Assembly: GCA_964436635.1 (NCBI GenBank)
Contig: CAYTDM010000008.1
Coordinates: 1-64,000, forward strand
Origin: DASRQK01 sp964436635
GTDB lineage: Bacteria > Bacteroidota > Bacteroidia > Sphingobacteriales > Sphingobacteriaceae
Length of the DNA: 64,000 nt
Direction: 5' to 3'
In this document: piece by piece, positions 51,517-61,870 of the stretch
Layout of the letters: the number at the start of each line of letters is the position of its first letter
Position numbering within the stretch: the first letter of the stretch is position 1
Program-made: the position numbers and the translations under genes
Notes under the pieces: model-generated
What the model was told of the DNA's origin: nothing
The model's input: only the letters and a program-made list of their open reading frames with translations
The model's database searches: none

Positions 51517-52864
51517 TCAAAATCAATTTTATCGGCTCTATTAATTGATCTATATTTCCTGCTCCAACCGTAACCAATAAAACGGGCTGCTCGGACTTTA
51601 TATAGCTTAAAATTTCTTCTTTATTTAACAATCTCTTTTCGGGCGCCTGGATTTTATCCAACAATACGCTGGAAGTAATTCCTTCAATCGGCAATTCCCT
51701 GGCTGGATAAATATCCATCAGGATTAAACTATCCACTGTAGACAAGGTTTCTGCAAATCCATCCATAAAATCACGTGTACGTGTGTACAAGTGTGGTTGG
51801 AAAATTACAGTCAATTTCTTCTCAGGATAAAGAGCACGTACAGCCTTTAAAAACACTCGCAATTCTTCCGGGTGATGCGCATAATCATCTATATAAAGGT
51901 GTTTTTCATTTCTAACAATGTACTCAAACCTTCTTTTGACCCCTTTAAAATTACCTAATGCCTTTTTAATTTGCTCTGCTGTCAATCCCAATAATAATGC
52001 TGCAGTCGATGCAGCCACCGCATTGGCCACATTATGTAATCCTGGAATCCCCATACGAATGTTCGGGATTTCAATATCCTTTGCTACATAATCAAAGAAA
52101 AAATATCCGTCTTCTATGCGAACATTCTTTGCGTGAGCTTGTCCCTCGCCAGAAGCTGAATAATCAATTTCCGATTTAAATGGCAAGCCATGATGCACGA
52201 TTCTATAGCCATTTTCGGCAGTTTGACTCAAAAATTCTGCGAAAGTAGCCCGCATTTCATCGTGGTTATCGTAGATATCTAAATGGTCAGCGTCTGCAGA
52301 AGTCAAAATGGAAATATTCGGATGCAAGGTTAAAAATGAACGATCGTATTCATCGGCCTCTACCACCAATAATTCATTATCTCCAAACAAGGTGTTCGTC
52401 TGATAGTTAGAAGTTATTCCTCCTAAAAATGCAGAACAGCCTTTGCCGCTATCCATCAGTAGGTGAGCCACCATGCTGGAGGTCGTGGTTTTCCCATGCG
52501 TTCCAGCTACCGCAATGGTATATTTGCCCTTGCTTAAAATTCCTAAAACCTCAGAACGCTTATGTAATTTTATTACTAATTCTAAGTAACGAAGATAAAT
52601 CCCCAAGTCCTTTGGAATAGCGGGCGTATATATTAATAAGGTCGATGGCGATTTAAATTCAGATGGAATGCTGTCAAATGTATCTTCATAAATCACAGAA
52701 ATGCCTTCCTCGACCAATTGTTTTGTCAAGGTGGTCTCTGTCTTATCATAACCAGCCACTTCACAACCAATGTGCTTAAAATATCGAGCTAACGCACTCA
52801 TCCCAATCCCACCGATCCCGATGAAGTAAACATATTTTATGTGTTGCAAATCCATTTTATACAA
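51503..52864 (-). CDS. murC: UDP-N-acetylmuramate-L-alanine ligase
   Basis: First amino-acid addition to UDP-MurNAc. The 453-residue protein has the N-terminal Rossmann motif VYFIGIGGIGMSALA, P-loop GTHGKTTTS (121-129), and YIDDYAHHPEELR and FQPHLYTRTRDF in the Mur ligase C-terminal domain. The first Met (MYKM) or the Met three codons on (MDLQHIK) may be the start. It follows murG by four bases and overlaps ftsQ. Confidence 0.96.
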   Translation of the reverse strand: MYKMDLQHIKYVYFIGIGGIGMSALARYFKHIGCEVAGYDKTETTLTKQLVEEGISVIYEDTFDSIPSEFKSPSTLLIYTPAIPKDLGIYLRYLELVIKLHKRSEVLGILSKGKYTIAVAGTHGKTTTSSMVAHLLMDSGKGCSAFLGGITSNYQTNTLFGDNELLVVEADEYDRSFLTLHPNISILTSADADHLDIYDNHDEMRATFAEFLSQTAENGYRIVHHGLPFKSEIDYSASGEGQAHAKNVRIEDGYFFFDYVAKDIEIPNIRMGIPGLHNVANAVAASTAALLLGLTAEQIKKALGNFKGVKRRFEYIVRNEKHLYIDDYAHHPEELRVFLKAVRALYPEKKLTVIFQPHLYTRTRDFMDGFAETLSTVDSLILMDIYPARELPIEGITSSVLLDKIQAPEKRLLNKEEILSYIKSEQPVLLVTVGAGNIDQLIEPIKLILNGEV

Positions 52865-52868
52865 TCTA

Positions 52869-53972
52869 TTAATGTTGAATTGAGTAATATCCCGCTATGC
52901 TTAACACTTCCTTTGCGATGACCTCATCTGCATGCGGTAATGCTAACTTATAGATGTTTTCACTTAAGGTTTCACAAGTTTCTTCTTGCTGAAGCAAATC
53001 CAAGGTACTGCTGATCAATTGCGCAGGCGCATCAGCATCTTTCACCATGATCGCCGCTTGCTTGCGAACTAAAGAAAGTGCATTTTTAGTTTGATGATCT
53101 TCGGCAACGTTTGGAGATGGAACTAAAACGGTTGGCTTCCCAACGGCACATAATTCAGCAATGGTTCCTGCACCCGCTCGTGAAATAATCACATCTGCCA
53201 TGGCATACGCTAAATCCATTCTTTGAATAAACGGATAAATTCGCACCCCCACGGCTTGAATGTGTTTTAAATCTTCATAATAATAAGAGCCGCATTGCCA
53301 AATGAGTTGAACTCCTGCCTTTATAATCTCAGTATATTGATTCAATAATACTTGATTCAATGTTCTCGCCCCCAAACTTCCACCCGTAACTAAAATGGTT
53401 TTTTTTGATGGGTCTAAACCACAAAACTCTACAGCTTCTGATTTTTTCCCTTCTATCATGACGGCATCAGGACGAATTGGATTTCCTGTTAATAGCAATC
53501 GTTCTTGAGGAAAATATTGCTCCATTCCGTCAAATGCTACGCAAATCTTCTTAGCCTGTTTGCCCAGTTTTTTATTTGTAATTCCAGCAAAGGAATTTTG
53601 TTCTTGAATCAAGTAAGGAATGCCGGCATTTTTTGCGGCAAGCAACAAAGGACCCGATGCATACCCGCCTACTCCGACGGCCACATCCGGTTTAAAATCT
53701 TTTAAAATTTTATTCGATTTTAACATGCTTGCAAATAGCTTAAACGGCAAATTCCAATTTTTCAATAAAGAGGAACGATTAATTCCTTGAATATCCAAAC
53801 CTATGATTTCATATCCTGCCGCTGGAACTTTTTCCATTTCCATTCTTCCATTCGCTCCCACAAACAGAATATGAGTATCAGGCGCGATCCTTTTTATGGC
53901 ATTCGCAATAGAAATGGCTGGGAAGATATGTCCTCCAGTACCGCCTCCACTTATAATAATGCGTTTTGCCAT
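52869..53972 (-). CDS. murG: UDP-GlcNAc:lipid I N-acetylglucosaminyltransferase
   Basis: Makes lipid II on the inner face of the membrane. The 367-residue GT28 protein has the N-terminal IISGGGTGGHIFPAISIANA (glycine-rich loop), GVGGYASGPLLLAA, TGGSLGARTLNQ and the C-terminal SRAGAGTIAELCAVGKPTVLVPSPNVAEDHQ, all MurG signatures. A Shine-Dalgarno AAGGAG lies ten bases before its ATG. It is 42 bases after ftsW. Confidence 0.96.
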   Translation of the reverse strand: MAKRIIISGGGTGGHIFPAISIANAIKRIAPDTHILFVGANGRMEMEKVPAAGYEIIGLDIQGINRSSLLKNWNLPFKLFASMLKSNKILKDFKPDVAVGVGGYASGPLLLAAKNAGIPYLIQEQNSFAGITNKKLGKQAKKICVAFDGMEQYFPQERLLLTGNPIRPDAVMIEGKKSEAVEFCGLDPSKKTILVTGGSLGARTLNQVLLNQYTEIIKAGVQLIWQCGSYYYEDLKHIQAVGVRIYPFIQRMDLAYAMADVIISRAGAGTIAELCAVGKPTVLVPSPNVAEDHQTKNALSLVRKQAAIMVKDADAPAQLISSTLDLLQQEETCETLSENIYKLALPHADEVIAKEVLSIAGYYSIQH

Positions 53973-54014
53973 TTTTGATCTACTCCTTATTTATGTTTAT
54001 AAAATCAATCTATT

Positions 54015-55229
54015 TTAAATGGCCGGAATTTCTCCAACCACGACTTTATTCGCTCCACGATGACCCCTTACCTGTGAATCCGCCTGCTCTAATTGGTCGC
54101 GTTGTTTCATCTCATCAATGCTTCTACTTACACTTAATATAATGCCAAAAGCGATACTGGTAAATAAGATCGAAGTACCACCCATGCTGACCAACGGTAA
54201 AGGAATCCCTGTTACCGGTCCCAATCCGACTGCCACCGCCATATTGGCGAGCGCTTGCAAGGTGAGACTAAAGCCAAGCCCTGCGGCGAGCAAGGCCCCA
54301 AAGGCTTTTGGACTTTGGGTGACGATGCGTATACACCGGAACATGAGTCCCAAGTACAGCAAGACTAAGGCCACCCCTCCTACGGCGCCGTATTCTTCAA
54401 TGATAATTGCAAAAATAAAATCGGAATACGGGTGCGGCAACACGTTTCTTTGTGTACTATTTCCCGGTCCTTTTCCAAAAAGTCCTCCGGTTGCAATGGC
54501 TATTTTAGCATGATCCGACTGAAAGGATTTATCGCTGTTTCGCACGGAATTTTCATCTTGAACACCTAAATAGGTTTGCACGCGCGAAACGTACGTTTGC
54601 CTTCTCGGCCCTAATAATACCACCAAGAGTAACACGCCAAACACGGCGACACACACATAAAAAATTTGCTTTATGCTAATCCGACCGATGATTAATAACA
54701 AAACACTCACACCAAATAACATCAAAGCGGTGGATAAATTTGCGGGAGCGATTAATGCAAAAATCACACATACTGACCCCATAATTGGTAGGAAAGATTT
54801 CTTTACATCTTTAATATTCTCCTGTTTGCGCGTCAGCGTACGGGCTAAAAATGTAATCAAAGCTAATTTAGCCAAATCGGAAGTCTGAAACGTCTGGTTA
54901 ATAATGGGAATGGTGACCCAACGACTCGCTTCGTTAACTGTATTTCCAAAAAACAAGGTATAGAGTAATAATGGAATGGTGATGATCATTAATATTTTTG
55001 ATATACCCGCATACCACTGGTAATTCAATTTATGAGAAATATACATCAAGGCAAAGCCGCCGATAATTAATAGCGTATGCTTGATCAAATAGACTTCGGT
55101 GCCTTTGCCTTCTTTGTATGCCAATGCACCTACAGAACTGTACACTGCAGCTAAGGACCACAAGGATAAAAAGATGATGATGATCCATAACCAACGATCT
55201 CCTTTTAACTTAGAAAACATTAAATCCAT
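54015..55229 (-). CDS. ftsW: Lipid II polymerase FtsW
   Basis: SEDS-family glycosyltransferase that polymerises septal peptidoglycan with FtsI. The 404-residue protein has about ten membrane segments and the SEDS motifs RWVTIPIINQTFQTSDLAKLALI, SDFIFAIIIEEYGAVGG (with the family's conserved acidic residues), GIPLPLVSMGGTSILFT. The C-terminal tail is hydrophilic. It sits between murD and murG in standard dcw order. Confidence 0.95.
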   Translation of the reverse strand: MDLMFSKLKGDRWLWIIIIFLSLWSLAAVYSSVGALAYKEGKGTEVYLIKHTLLIIGGFALMYISHKLNYQWYAGISKILMIITIPLLLYTLFFGNTVNEASRWVTIPIINQTFQTSDLAKLALITFLARTLTRKQENIKDVKKSFLPIMGSVCVIFALIAPANLSTALMLFGVSVLLLIIGRISIKQIFYVCVAVFGVLLLVVLLGPRRQTYVSRVQTYLGVQDENSVRNSDKSFQSDHAKIAIATGGLFGKGPGNSTQRNVLPHPYSDFIFAIIIEEYGAVGGVALVLLYLGLMFRCIRIVTQSPKAFGALLAAGLGFSLTLQALANMAVAVGLGPVTGIPLPLVSMGGTSILFTSIAFGIILSVSRSIDEMKQRDQLEQADSQVRGHRGANKVVVGEIPAI

Positions 55230-55278
55230 TTGGCAATTCCTCCCCTATATATTTTATAATTGGTGAACGATTCAACTT

Positions 55279-56646
55279 TTACAACTCCATTACAGCTGCC
55301 TTAAATTGATCGCCGCGATCTTCATAATTTTTAAACCAATCAAAACTTGCGCAAGCAGGTGATAACAGAACAGTGTCGCCTTTTTTCGCAAAATGTGATG
55401 CAATCTGAACGGCGTCTTGCATATTTGAGCTGTTCACGATCACTGGCACCTCGTTTTCTAATGCTTCGTAGATGCGTGCGTTGTCCTTCCCTATGCACAC
55501 GATGGCTTTCACTTTCTCTTTCACTAAATCCCGAATCATCCCGTAGTCATTTCCTTTATCCACGCCACCCATAATTAACACGATGCCCGGCGCGAAACTT
55601 TCTAATGCGTACCAAACTGAATTCACATTCGTGGCTTTGGAATCATTGATGTAGTTCACGCCTGCAATGCAGCTTACAAACTCCAGACGATGTGGGATAT
55701 TTTGATAAGAGCCCATGCTTTCCTTCATCGTCGCATTTCTTAATTCTTGGGCTTTGGCAATCAATCCTGACGCCATATTATTATACACATTGTGCTTTCC
55801 TGCAAGTGATAATTCGTAGATATCCATGGTAAATACATCGTTATTCAATAAATCAATGGTCAAGAGGTCCTGATCAAGATAGGCCCCTGGCACCTGTTTT
55901 TTAGTAAGGCTAAACGGTAACAAGCGCGCAGCACCCACATGCCTTTTTAGTCCTTCTTGGATCTCCAGATCATCGGCGCAATAAATAAATAAATCGTTGG
56001 CCGTTTGATTCTGAATAATCCTAAATTTTGAGTCCACGTAATTGGACATTTTATAATCGTATCGATCTAAATGATCGGGTGTGATGTTTAATAATACAGC
56101 GATGTTGGCACGAAAATGTCGCATATCATCCAGCATAAAACTGCTGATCTCTAACACGTAGATGTCGTGGTTGTTTAACGCTACTTGCTTCGCAAAGCTT
56201 TCTCCAATATTTCCTGCAATCCCCACATTCAAGCCTGCATTTTTTAAAATGAACCAAGTCAGTTTGCTGGTAGTCGATTTTCCATTTGAACCAGTGATAG
56301 CAATCAACTTAGCCTCGGTATATTGCGCAGCAAATTCAATTTCACCGATAATCGGGATGTTACGCTCACGCAAACCTTGAATGACTGGCGCCTTTTGCGG
56401 AATTCCTGGACTTTTAATGACTAAATCTACATCCGCCAAGGCTTCCTCGCTATGCATTCCTTCTTCCACATGCACGTCCAATGCTGCTAATTCTTTGCGA
56501 TAAGCATCACCGATGGTACCGAAGTCGGACACCCATACATCGAATCCTATTTTTTTGCCGAGAATCGCTGCGCCCACACCACTTTCACCTGCCCCTAAAA
56601 TGAGGAGCTTGCCGGATTGAGGATATGGAAAATGAGTGCTCAGCAT
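55279..56646 (-). CDS. murD: UDP-N-acetylmuramoylalanine-D-glutamate ligase
   Basis: Adds D-Glu to UDP-MurNAc-L-Ala. The 455-residue protein has LLILGAGESGVGAAILG, P-loop TGSNGKSTTSKL (118 on), LNITPDHLDRYDYKM, HRLEFVSCIAGVNYINDSKATN and SPACASFDWFKNYEDRGDQF, the last being the MurD end signature. It is nine bases after mraY. Confidence 0.96.
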   Translation of the reverse strand: MLSTHFPYPQSGKLLILGAGESGVGAAILGKKIGFDVWVSDFGTIGDAYRKELAALDVHVEEGMHSEEALADVDLVIKSPGIPQKAPVIQGLRERNIPIIGEIEFAAQYTEAKLIAITGSNGKSTTSKLTWFILKNAGLNVGIAGNIGESFAKQVALNNHDIYVLEISSFMLDDMRHFRANIAVLLNITPDHLDRYDYKMSNYVDSKFRIIQNQTANDLFIYCADDLEIQEGLKRHVGAARLLPFSLTKKQVPGAYLDQDLLTIDLLNNDVFTMDIYELSLAGKHNVYNNMASGLIAKAQELRNATMKESMGSYQNIPHRLEFVSCIAGVNYINDSKATNVNSVWYALESFAPGIVLIMGGVDKGNDYGMIRDLVKEKVKAIVCIGKDNARIYEALENEVPVIVNSSNMQDAVQIASHFAKKGDTVLLSPACASFDWFKNYEDRGDQFKAAVMEL

Positions 56647-56655
56647 GGCGCTTAT

Positions 56656-57903
56656 TTATCTAACTTTTAATGTTACAATCGTTAATACTGCTAAAATGAC
56701 GCCCACAATGATGAACCGCGTGACAATTTTAGCCTCGTGATAACCTTTCTTTTGGTAATGGTGGTGCAAAGGAGACATTAAAAAAATCCTTCTTCCTTCA
56801 CCGTATTTCTTCTTAGTGTATTTAAAGTATGAAACTTGCATAATGACCGATAGGTTCTCGATCAAAAACACACCACATAGAATCGGAATTAATAATTCTT
56901 TGCGAATTAAAATGGCAAAAGCAGCAATGATTCCACCGATCGCTAAACTTCCTGTATCCCCCATAAAAACTTGCGCAGGATAGGAATTGTACCACATAAA
57001 CCCAATACACGCCCCGACAAAGGCCCCTGCAAAAATCACCAGCTCGCCAGAATTCGGGATGTATAAAATGTTCAAGTAATCCGAAAAAATTACGTTACCA
57101 GACACGTAGGCTAAGATGGCGAGGGTAACCCCAATAATGGCCGAAGTCCCTGTAGCTAAACCATCAATACCATCTGTAATGTTCGCGCCATTCGACACAG
57201 CGGTCACAATAAACACGATAATTAATAAAAATGCAATAAAAGTTACGGTGTCACTGTTTCCGCCAAATGCATTGAATATTTTGGCATAATCAAATTCATT
57301 ATCCTTAAAAAATGGAATGTTCGTTTTCGTTGACTTGACATCCTCAGTATAATAGAGCGTGCCAGTAGCTTCATTTACGTGCACTTTTAACGTAGGCCCT
57401 GCATGATCGATTTGTTGCACTTGATTGCGCACCAAAATGTCCGGATGAAAGTACATTGCGAAAGCGATTAAAACCGCTAAACCCACCTGCCCGATTACCT
57501 TAAACCGTCCCGCTAAACCTTGCTTATTTTTACGAAATACTTTAATATAATCGTCTGCAAATCCGATCGATCCCATCCATAATGTGCTGACAATCATTAT
57601 TTGCACATAAATATTATCGAGCTTCGCAAATAACAGCGTAGGGATTAATATACCTGCAATAATGATCAGGCCACCCATGGTTGGTGTACCTTCTTTTTCT
57701 TTTTCACCTTCTAAACCCAAGTCGCGAATGGTCTCCCCCACTTGCTTACGCTTTAAAATTTGGATTAATTGCTTACCAAAAACAGTGGTAATCAACAAAG
57801 AAACAATCACCGCCATTGCTGTACGGAAGGAGATATACTGAAACAAACCTGCTCCAGGTATATGCGTATATTGTTCAATCCAAGTATAGAGGTGATATAA
57901 CAT
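56656..57903 (-). CDS. mraY: Phospho-N-acetylmuramoyl-pentapeptide transferase
   Basis: Integral membrane enzyme that links UDP-MurNAc-pentapeptide to undecaprenyl phosphate, giving lipid I. The 415-residue protein has about ten membrane segments with GTPTMGGLIIIAGI, SIGFADDYIKVFRKNKQGL (with the Mg-binding Asp pair), NGANITDGIDGLATGTSAI and PLHHHYQKKGYHEAKIVTRF. It is some 55 residues longer than the E. coli protein because of an insert at about 150-200 (the loop with HVNEATGTLYYTEDVKS), as is usual in this phylum. Confidence 0.95.
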   Translation of the reverse strand: MLYHLYTWIEQYTHIPGAGLFQYISFRTAMAVIVSLLITTVFGKQLIQILKRKQVGETIRDLGLEGEKEKEGTPTMGGLIIIAGILIPTLLFAKLDNIYVQIMIVSTLWMGSIGFADDYIKVFRKNKQGLAGRFKVIGQVGLAVLIAFAMYFHPDILVRNQVQQIDHAGPTLKVHVNEATGTLYYTEDVKSTKTNIPFFKDNEFDYAKIFNAFGGNSDTVTFIAFLLIIVFIVTAVSNGANITDGIDGLATGTSAIIGVTLAILAYVSGNVIFSDYLNILYIPNSGELVIFAGAFVGACIGFMWYNSYPAQVFMGDTGSLAIGGIIAAFAILIRKELLIPILCGVFLIENLSVIMQVSYFKYTKKKYGEGRRIFLMSPLHHHYQKKGYHEAKIVTRFIIVGVILAVLTIVTLKVR

Positions 57904-57915
57904 GCTTCTTAAATT

Positions 57916-59373
57916 TTATTGTTCGTTAAAGCTTTGTTCCAATACTTCCAGATCATCAAATGGCAATTTTTTGCCGTTGATTTCTTGATATTTCTCATGA
58001 CCTTTCCCTGCGATGAGTACGACATCGCCTGCTTGTGCCAAATGACATGCAGCGCGAATGGCTTCTCTGCGATCCGCGATGGAAAAGGTGTTTTTCTTCT
58101 CACTTACCGGAATGCCCTGTTCCATGTCCTTAATAATTTGATAAGGATCTTCTGAACGCGGATTATCCGATGTTAAAATCAGCTTATTGCTATTTAAAAT
58201 CGCCACTTCGGCCATTTCTGGACGCTTGGTTTTATCCCGATCACCCCCACAGCCTAAAACCGTAATAACTTGCTCATCCCCTTTCAATAACTTATTAATG
58301 GTTTCCAACACATTTTTAACGGCATCGGGCGTGTGCGCATAATCGACAATGCCTATGACTCCATTTGGAGCGATGCGAACATCAAATCGACCTTCCGCAC
58401 CTTTGAGTTTACTTAATGCGGTGAGGACTTTTTCAATTTCTTGCTCGAGCAATACGGCTGCACCATATACAGCTAAAAGATTATATGCATTAAACGATCC
58501 AACTAAACTCACCCAAAGCTCTTGGTGATCGATCTGCAATAAAGTCCCATCGAAATGACTTTCTAAAACTTTTGCTTTAAAGTCTGCCACGTTTTTTAAA
58601 CCATACGATTTTTTGTGGGCAAAAGAATTTTGAACCATAATGGAACCATTCCGATCATCCTCATTATAGAGCGCAAAAGCAAACCTGCCTAATCCATCAA
58701 AAAAGAGCTGCTTCGCTTTTATATATTGATCAAATGTGCCATGGTAATCCAAATGATCATGGGTAATGTTGGTAAAGATGCCTCCAGCGAAATCCAATCC
58801 TGCTATACGCTGTTGAACCACTGCATGGGAACTCACCTCCATAAAACAATAATCACAGCCTGCATCCACCATCTCTTTTAACAAGCGGTTTAACTGTACG
58901 GGATCTGGGGTAGTGTGCGTAGCCGGCACTACTTTCTGAACGATCCTATTTTCTACCGTTGAAATCAATCCACATGCGTACCCTAATTCACTAAAAAGCT
59001 GGTACAACAGAGTGGCGACAGTGGTCTTACCATTGGTACCCGTTACACCTACTAATTTTAGCTGTTTAGACGGTTGATCATAGAAATTCGAAGCAGTGAT
59101 GCCCAAAGATAAAGCGGCGTCTTCTACTTGAATATACGTCACAGAGGCATGAGGCTCGTTTGGTAGCTCTTGGCAAATAATTGCGCTAGCACCTTTATTA
59201 ACCGCATCAAGCACAAAGTCTGCACCATTTACATGGGTGCCAGATACTGCTACAAATAAGTCGCCGTCTTGCACTGTCCGAGAATCAAATACTATTCGAG
59301 CAATTTGAATATCCAAATTACCCTCGATTTGAATCACCGGAATCCCTTTCAATATGTCCTTCAGTAGCTTCAT
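57916..59373 (-). CDS. murE: UDP-N-acetylmuramoyl-tripeptide ligase, meso-DAP type
   Basis: Adds the third amino acid of the stem peptide. The 485-residue protein has P-loop TGTNGKTT (111-118), a carbamyl-Lys region and ITHDHLDYHGTFDQYIKAKQLFF, and the substrate-selecting motif DNPR at 403-406, which marks meso-diaminopimelate specificity, so the peptidoglycan is of DAP type. It is seven bases after ftsI. murF does not follow it. Confidence 0.96.
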   Translation of the reverse strand: MKLLKDILKGIPVIQIEGNLDIQIARIVFDSRTVQDGDLFVAVSGTHVNGADFVLDAVNKGASAIICQELPNEPHASVTYIQVEDAALSLGITASNFYDQPSKQLKLVGVTGTNGKTTVATLLYQLFSELGYACGLISTVENRIVQKVVPATHTTPDPVQLNRLLKEMVDAGCDYCFMEVSSHAVVQQRIAGLDFAGGIFTNITHDHLDYHGTFDQYIKAKQLFFDGLGRFAFALYNEDDRNGSIMVQNSFAHKKSYGLKNVADFKAKVLESHFDGTLLQIDHQELWVSLVGSFNAYNLLAVYGAAVLLEQEIEKVLTALSKLKGAEGRFDVRIAPNGVIGIVDYAHTPDAVKNVLETINKLLKGDEQVITVLGCGGDRDKTKRPEMAEVAILNSNKLILTSDNPRSEDPYQIIKDMEQGIPVSEKKNTFSIADRREAIRAACHLAQAGDVVLIAGKGHEKYQEINGKKLPFDDLEVLEQSFNEQ

Positions 59374-59380
59374 TATAGCT

Positions 59381-61441
59381 TTATTGTAGCTTGATATATA
59401 ATTTTGTTCCTAATGCTGCATGGTTTCCTCCAGCTATGGATTGTTGAACAACTTTCCCTTTACCCTGAACACCTACACGATACCCAGCATTCTCTAACAT
59501 ATAAATCGCGTCGGATAAATTCATAAATCGAACATCAGGCACGACACCCGTTGGCTTTGAAACATTTTCTTGCCTAAGGGGTCGGTCCATCTCAGAAGAA
59601 GCGTGCTTTGCGAAGCTGAACATGGATGCAGGAATCACTTCACCGTCACGTGAAGTCTTTTGCTCATTTTGTTGCGCAGTTTGAAGTTTATAGAAACTAT
59701 CGTGCATTTTCAAATCATTCGCATACACCATGTCTGCTAATTCTTTAAATACTGGACCTGCGATAGTCGCTCCATAATATCCGTTTTTTGGGTTCTGAAT
59801 CACCACGATTATTGAATATTTCGGATTATCTGCTGGAAAATAGCCAGCAAATGAGGATTGGTATTTTCTATTTCTATATCCAGCTGCCCCATCGGCCATT
59901 TGAGCGGTACCAGTTTTACCTGCAACTCCGTATTGAGGCGACTGTAGTTTCTTACCTGTGCCATTTGTAACCACACCCTCCATCATTGCGCGCAGCTTTC
60001 CGATGGTTTTATCTGAAGCGATTTTCGGGTTAATCACTCTAGGTTCAAATACCTCGACTGTATTTCCGAGATGGCGAATTTCCTTCACGAACAAAGGGGC
60101 AACCATCTTTCCATTATTTGCAACCGCATTATACAGGGTCAACATTTGCAATGGGGTCATTTTTAATTCGTATCCATAGGCCATTTGTGGCAAAGACAAC
60201 CCACTCCAGGATTTACTATCCGGCGTTTTAATTAAAGGCGTTCCCTCACCCGGGATTTGCAAGCCTAGCGGCTGTCCTAATCCCAAAGCATGAATTTTTT
60301 TAGTAAAAGCAGCCGGGTTATCTTTATAATTTTGATTGATTATCTTCGTGATGGCCGTATTAGATGAAACTTCAAAAGCATGTTTCACTGTGATCGTACC
60401 GTAAGAACGAGTATCTCGAATCGTGTGTCTATGCACTTGGTAAGTTCCATTGCCAGTTTCAATCATGGTATTGGTATCCACAATCCCGTCTTCTAAAGCA
60501 ACTAAATAAGAAGCGAGCTTAAAAGTTGAGCCTGGCTCGGCACTTTGCGCGATCGCATAATTAAATTTTTCCCGATAGACACCATCTGTATCCTTGGTAA
60601 AGTTAGCAACTGCCCGAATCTCACCCGTCGCAACTTCCATTAAAATCACCGTGCCGTTATCCGCATCTGTTTCGATTAATTGTTTCTCAAGTGCTCGTTG
60701 AGCCATGTCTTGCATATTCACATCAATGGTTGAGATAATATCTGAACCATCGATGGGCACCACTTCTTCTTCCGGGTTTACAGGCATGTATACACCCCCT
60801 GCAATTCGTTGAACTAAACGTTTACCATTCGTCCCATCTATATAATTTGCATAAGCTCCTTCTAATCCTACGTTCACGTCTTCTTCTAGAATTTTATACC
60901 CAATGGTTCGTGCGGCTAAATTCTTAAAAGGTAAAATACGTTTGTTTTTGCGCTCAGCAATCAACCCACCTTTATATCGACCCAAATTAAAAATTGGAAA
61001 ATTCCGTACACTTTTCAGCTCTTGATGCCCCACATTCCTTTTTACTAAGAAATATCGATTTTTCTTTTGTCGGGCTGCGCGCAAAGCAGAGACATATTGT
61101 GTAGTAGTGCGATCTCCAAAGAAACTTGACAAGGCATATGCCAATGAATCCACCTTGCTTTCAAACACATCATCTTCCACTATGCCTGGAGCATATAAAT
61201 CCATGCGAAGGTCGTATTCGGGTATAGAAGTAGCCAACAAACTTCCATCGGCTGAATAAATATTTCCACGAACTGCTTCGACGTCAATGTATCGGGTGGA
61301 CAAACTATCGGCCATCGCCTTCCAGCGATCCCCTTGACTGTATTGCACCCTAAACAATTGTACGACGACTGCAATCGCGAATAAGACGATCACGCCAAAC
61401 GCGAGGTAGCTCCGCATCAGTATGTCTGTCCTAATATTCAT
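59381..61441 (-). CDS. ftsI: Septal peptidoglycan transpeptidase FtsI (PBP2/3-like) with PASTA domain
   Basis: Cross-links septal peptidoglycan. The 686-residue protein has an N-terminal anchor (about 10-30), a PBP dimerisation region (about 55-215, VRGNIYSADGSLLATS), and the transpeptidase motifs SxxK (Ser305-Thr-Phe-Lys308), SxN (Ser359-Ser-Asn361) and KTG (509-511). A PASTA domain (about 635-686, VVPDVRFMNLSDAIYMLENAGYRVG) closes it. Between the KTG and PASTA lies a variable, charged region (about 590-635). It follows ftsL by nine bases. Confidence 0.95.
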   Translation of the reverse strand: MNIRTDILMRSYLAFGVIVLFAIAVVVQLFRVQYSQGDRWKAMADSLSTRYIDVEAVRGNIYSADGSLLATSIPEYDLRMDLYAPGIVEDDVFESKVDSLAYALSSFFGDRTTTQYVSALRAARQKKNRYFLVKRNVGHQELKSVRNFPIFNLGRYKGGLIAERKNKRILPFKNLAARTIGYKILEEDVNVGLEGAYANYIDGTNGKRLVQRIAGGVYMPVNPEEEVVPIDGSDIISTIDVNMQDMAQRALEKQLIETDADNGTVILMEVATGEIRAVANFTKDTDGVYREKFNYAIAQSAEPGSTFKLASYLVALEDGIVDTNTMIETGNGTYQVHRHTIRDTRSYGTITVKHAFEVSSNTAITKIINQNYKDNPAAFTKKIHALGLGQPLGLQIPGEGTPLIKTPDSKSWSGLSLPQMAYGYELKMTPLQMLTLYNAVANNGKMVAPLFVKEIRHLGNTVEVFEPRVINPKIASDKTIGKLRAMMEGVVTNGTGKKLQSPQYGVAGKTGTAQMADGAAGYRNRKYQSSFAGYFPADNPKYSIIVVIQNPKNGYYGATIAGPVFKELADMVYANDLKMHDSFYKLQTAQQNEQKTSRDGEVIPASMFSFAKHASSEMDRPLRQENVSKPTGVVPDVRFMNLSDAIYMLENAGYRVGVQGKGKVVQQSIAGGNHAALGTKLYIKLQ

Positions 61442-61450
61442 ATACTTCCC

Positions 61451-61867
61451 TTATTGCTTGTTTTTAGTTTGATGTTCAACAATTATTTTCATTGGGGGTG
61501 TGTTTCGCTCTTTAAGCCCAATGATTTCTGCTTTTTTCGCAATTTCACTTTGTGTAGTCATTTTCATTAATTCAGCTGAAAGTGACTTATAATCCCAACT
61601 TAACTCCTTTACTTCTCTACTAATCTTATCTATCTTTCGAATGTTACGTTCTGCATAATGGCGGTTCGCTATATACATAATGGCCAAAAACCCTACAAAC
61701 CCGATAAATGGCACTAAACGAACAAACGTGATGGAAGACATGTAGTTAAAAGACAAAAGATCTCGAAAAAAATTCCGAGTCACTTCTTCCTTCTCTTGAA
61801 CTGCATCTTGCAATTCTTCGATTTGCTCTTCACTAAGTGCTTCCTTCTTATATGCGTTTTTAGCCAT
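61451..61867 (-). CDS. ftsL: FtsL-like division protein
   Basis: A 138-residue bitopic protein: a charged, helical N-terminus (EEQIEELQDAVQEKEEV), one membrane segment (about 48-68, SITFVRLVPFIGFVGFLAIMYIA), and a short extracytoplasmic coiled coil (about 70-125). Sequence is poorly conserved, but its position between rsmH and ftsI and its topology are those of FtsL in Bacteroidota. It would form a complex with FtsQ and the FtsI/FtsW synthase. Confidence 0.8.
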   Translation of the reverse strand: MAKNAYKKEALSEEQIEELQDAVQEKEEVTRNFFRDLLSFNYMSSITFVRLVPFIGFVGFLAIMYIANRHYAERNIRKIDKISREVKELSWDYKSLSAELMKMTTQSEIAKKAEIIGLKERNTPPMKIIVEHQTKNKQ

Positions 61868-61870
61868 CTG

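Noticed and set aside
54118..54513. 131-residue open frame opposite ftsW
   Set aside because: Antisense to a well-supported membrane protein gene; its Pro/Lys/Ala composition reflects the complement of hydrophobic codons.
57904..59380. Missing murF as a deletion in the dcw cluster
   Set aside because: Spacing between murE and mraY is only 12 bases with no remnant, and murF outside the cluster is usual in Bacteroidota.
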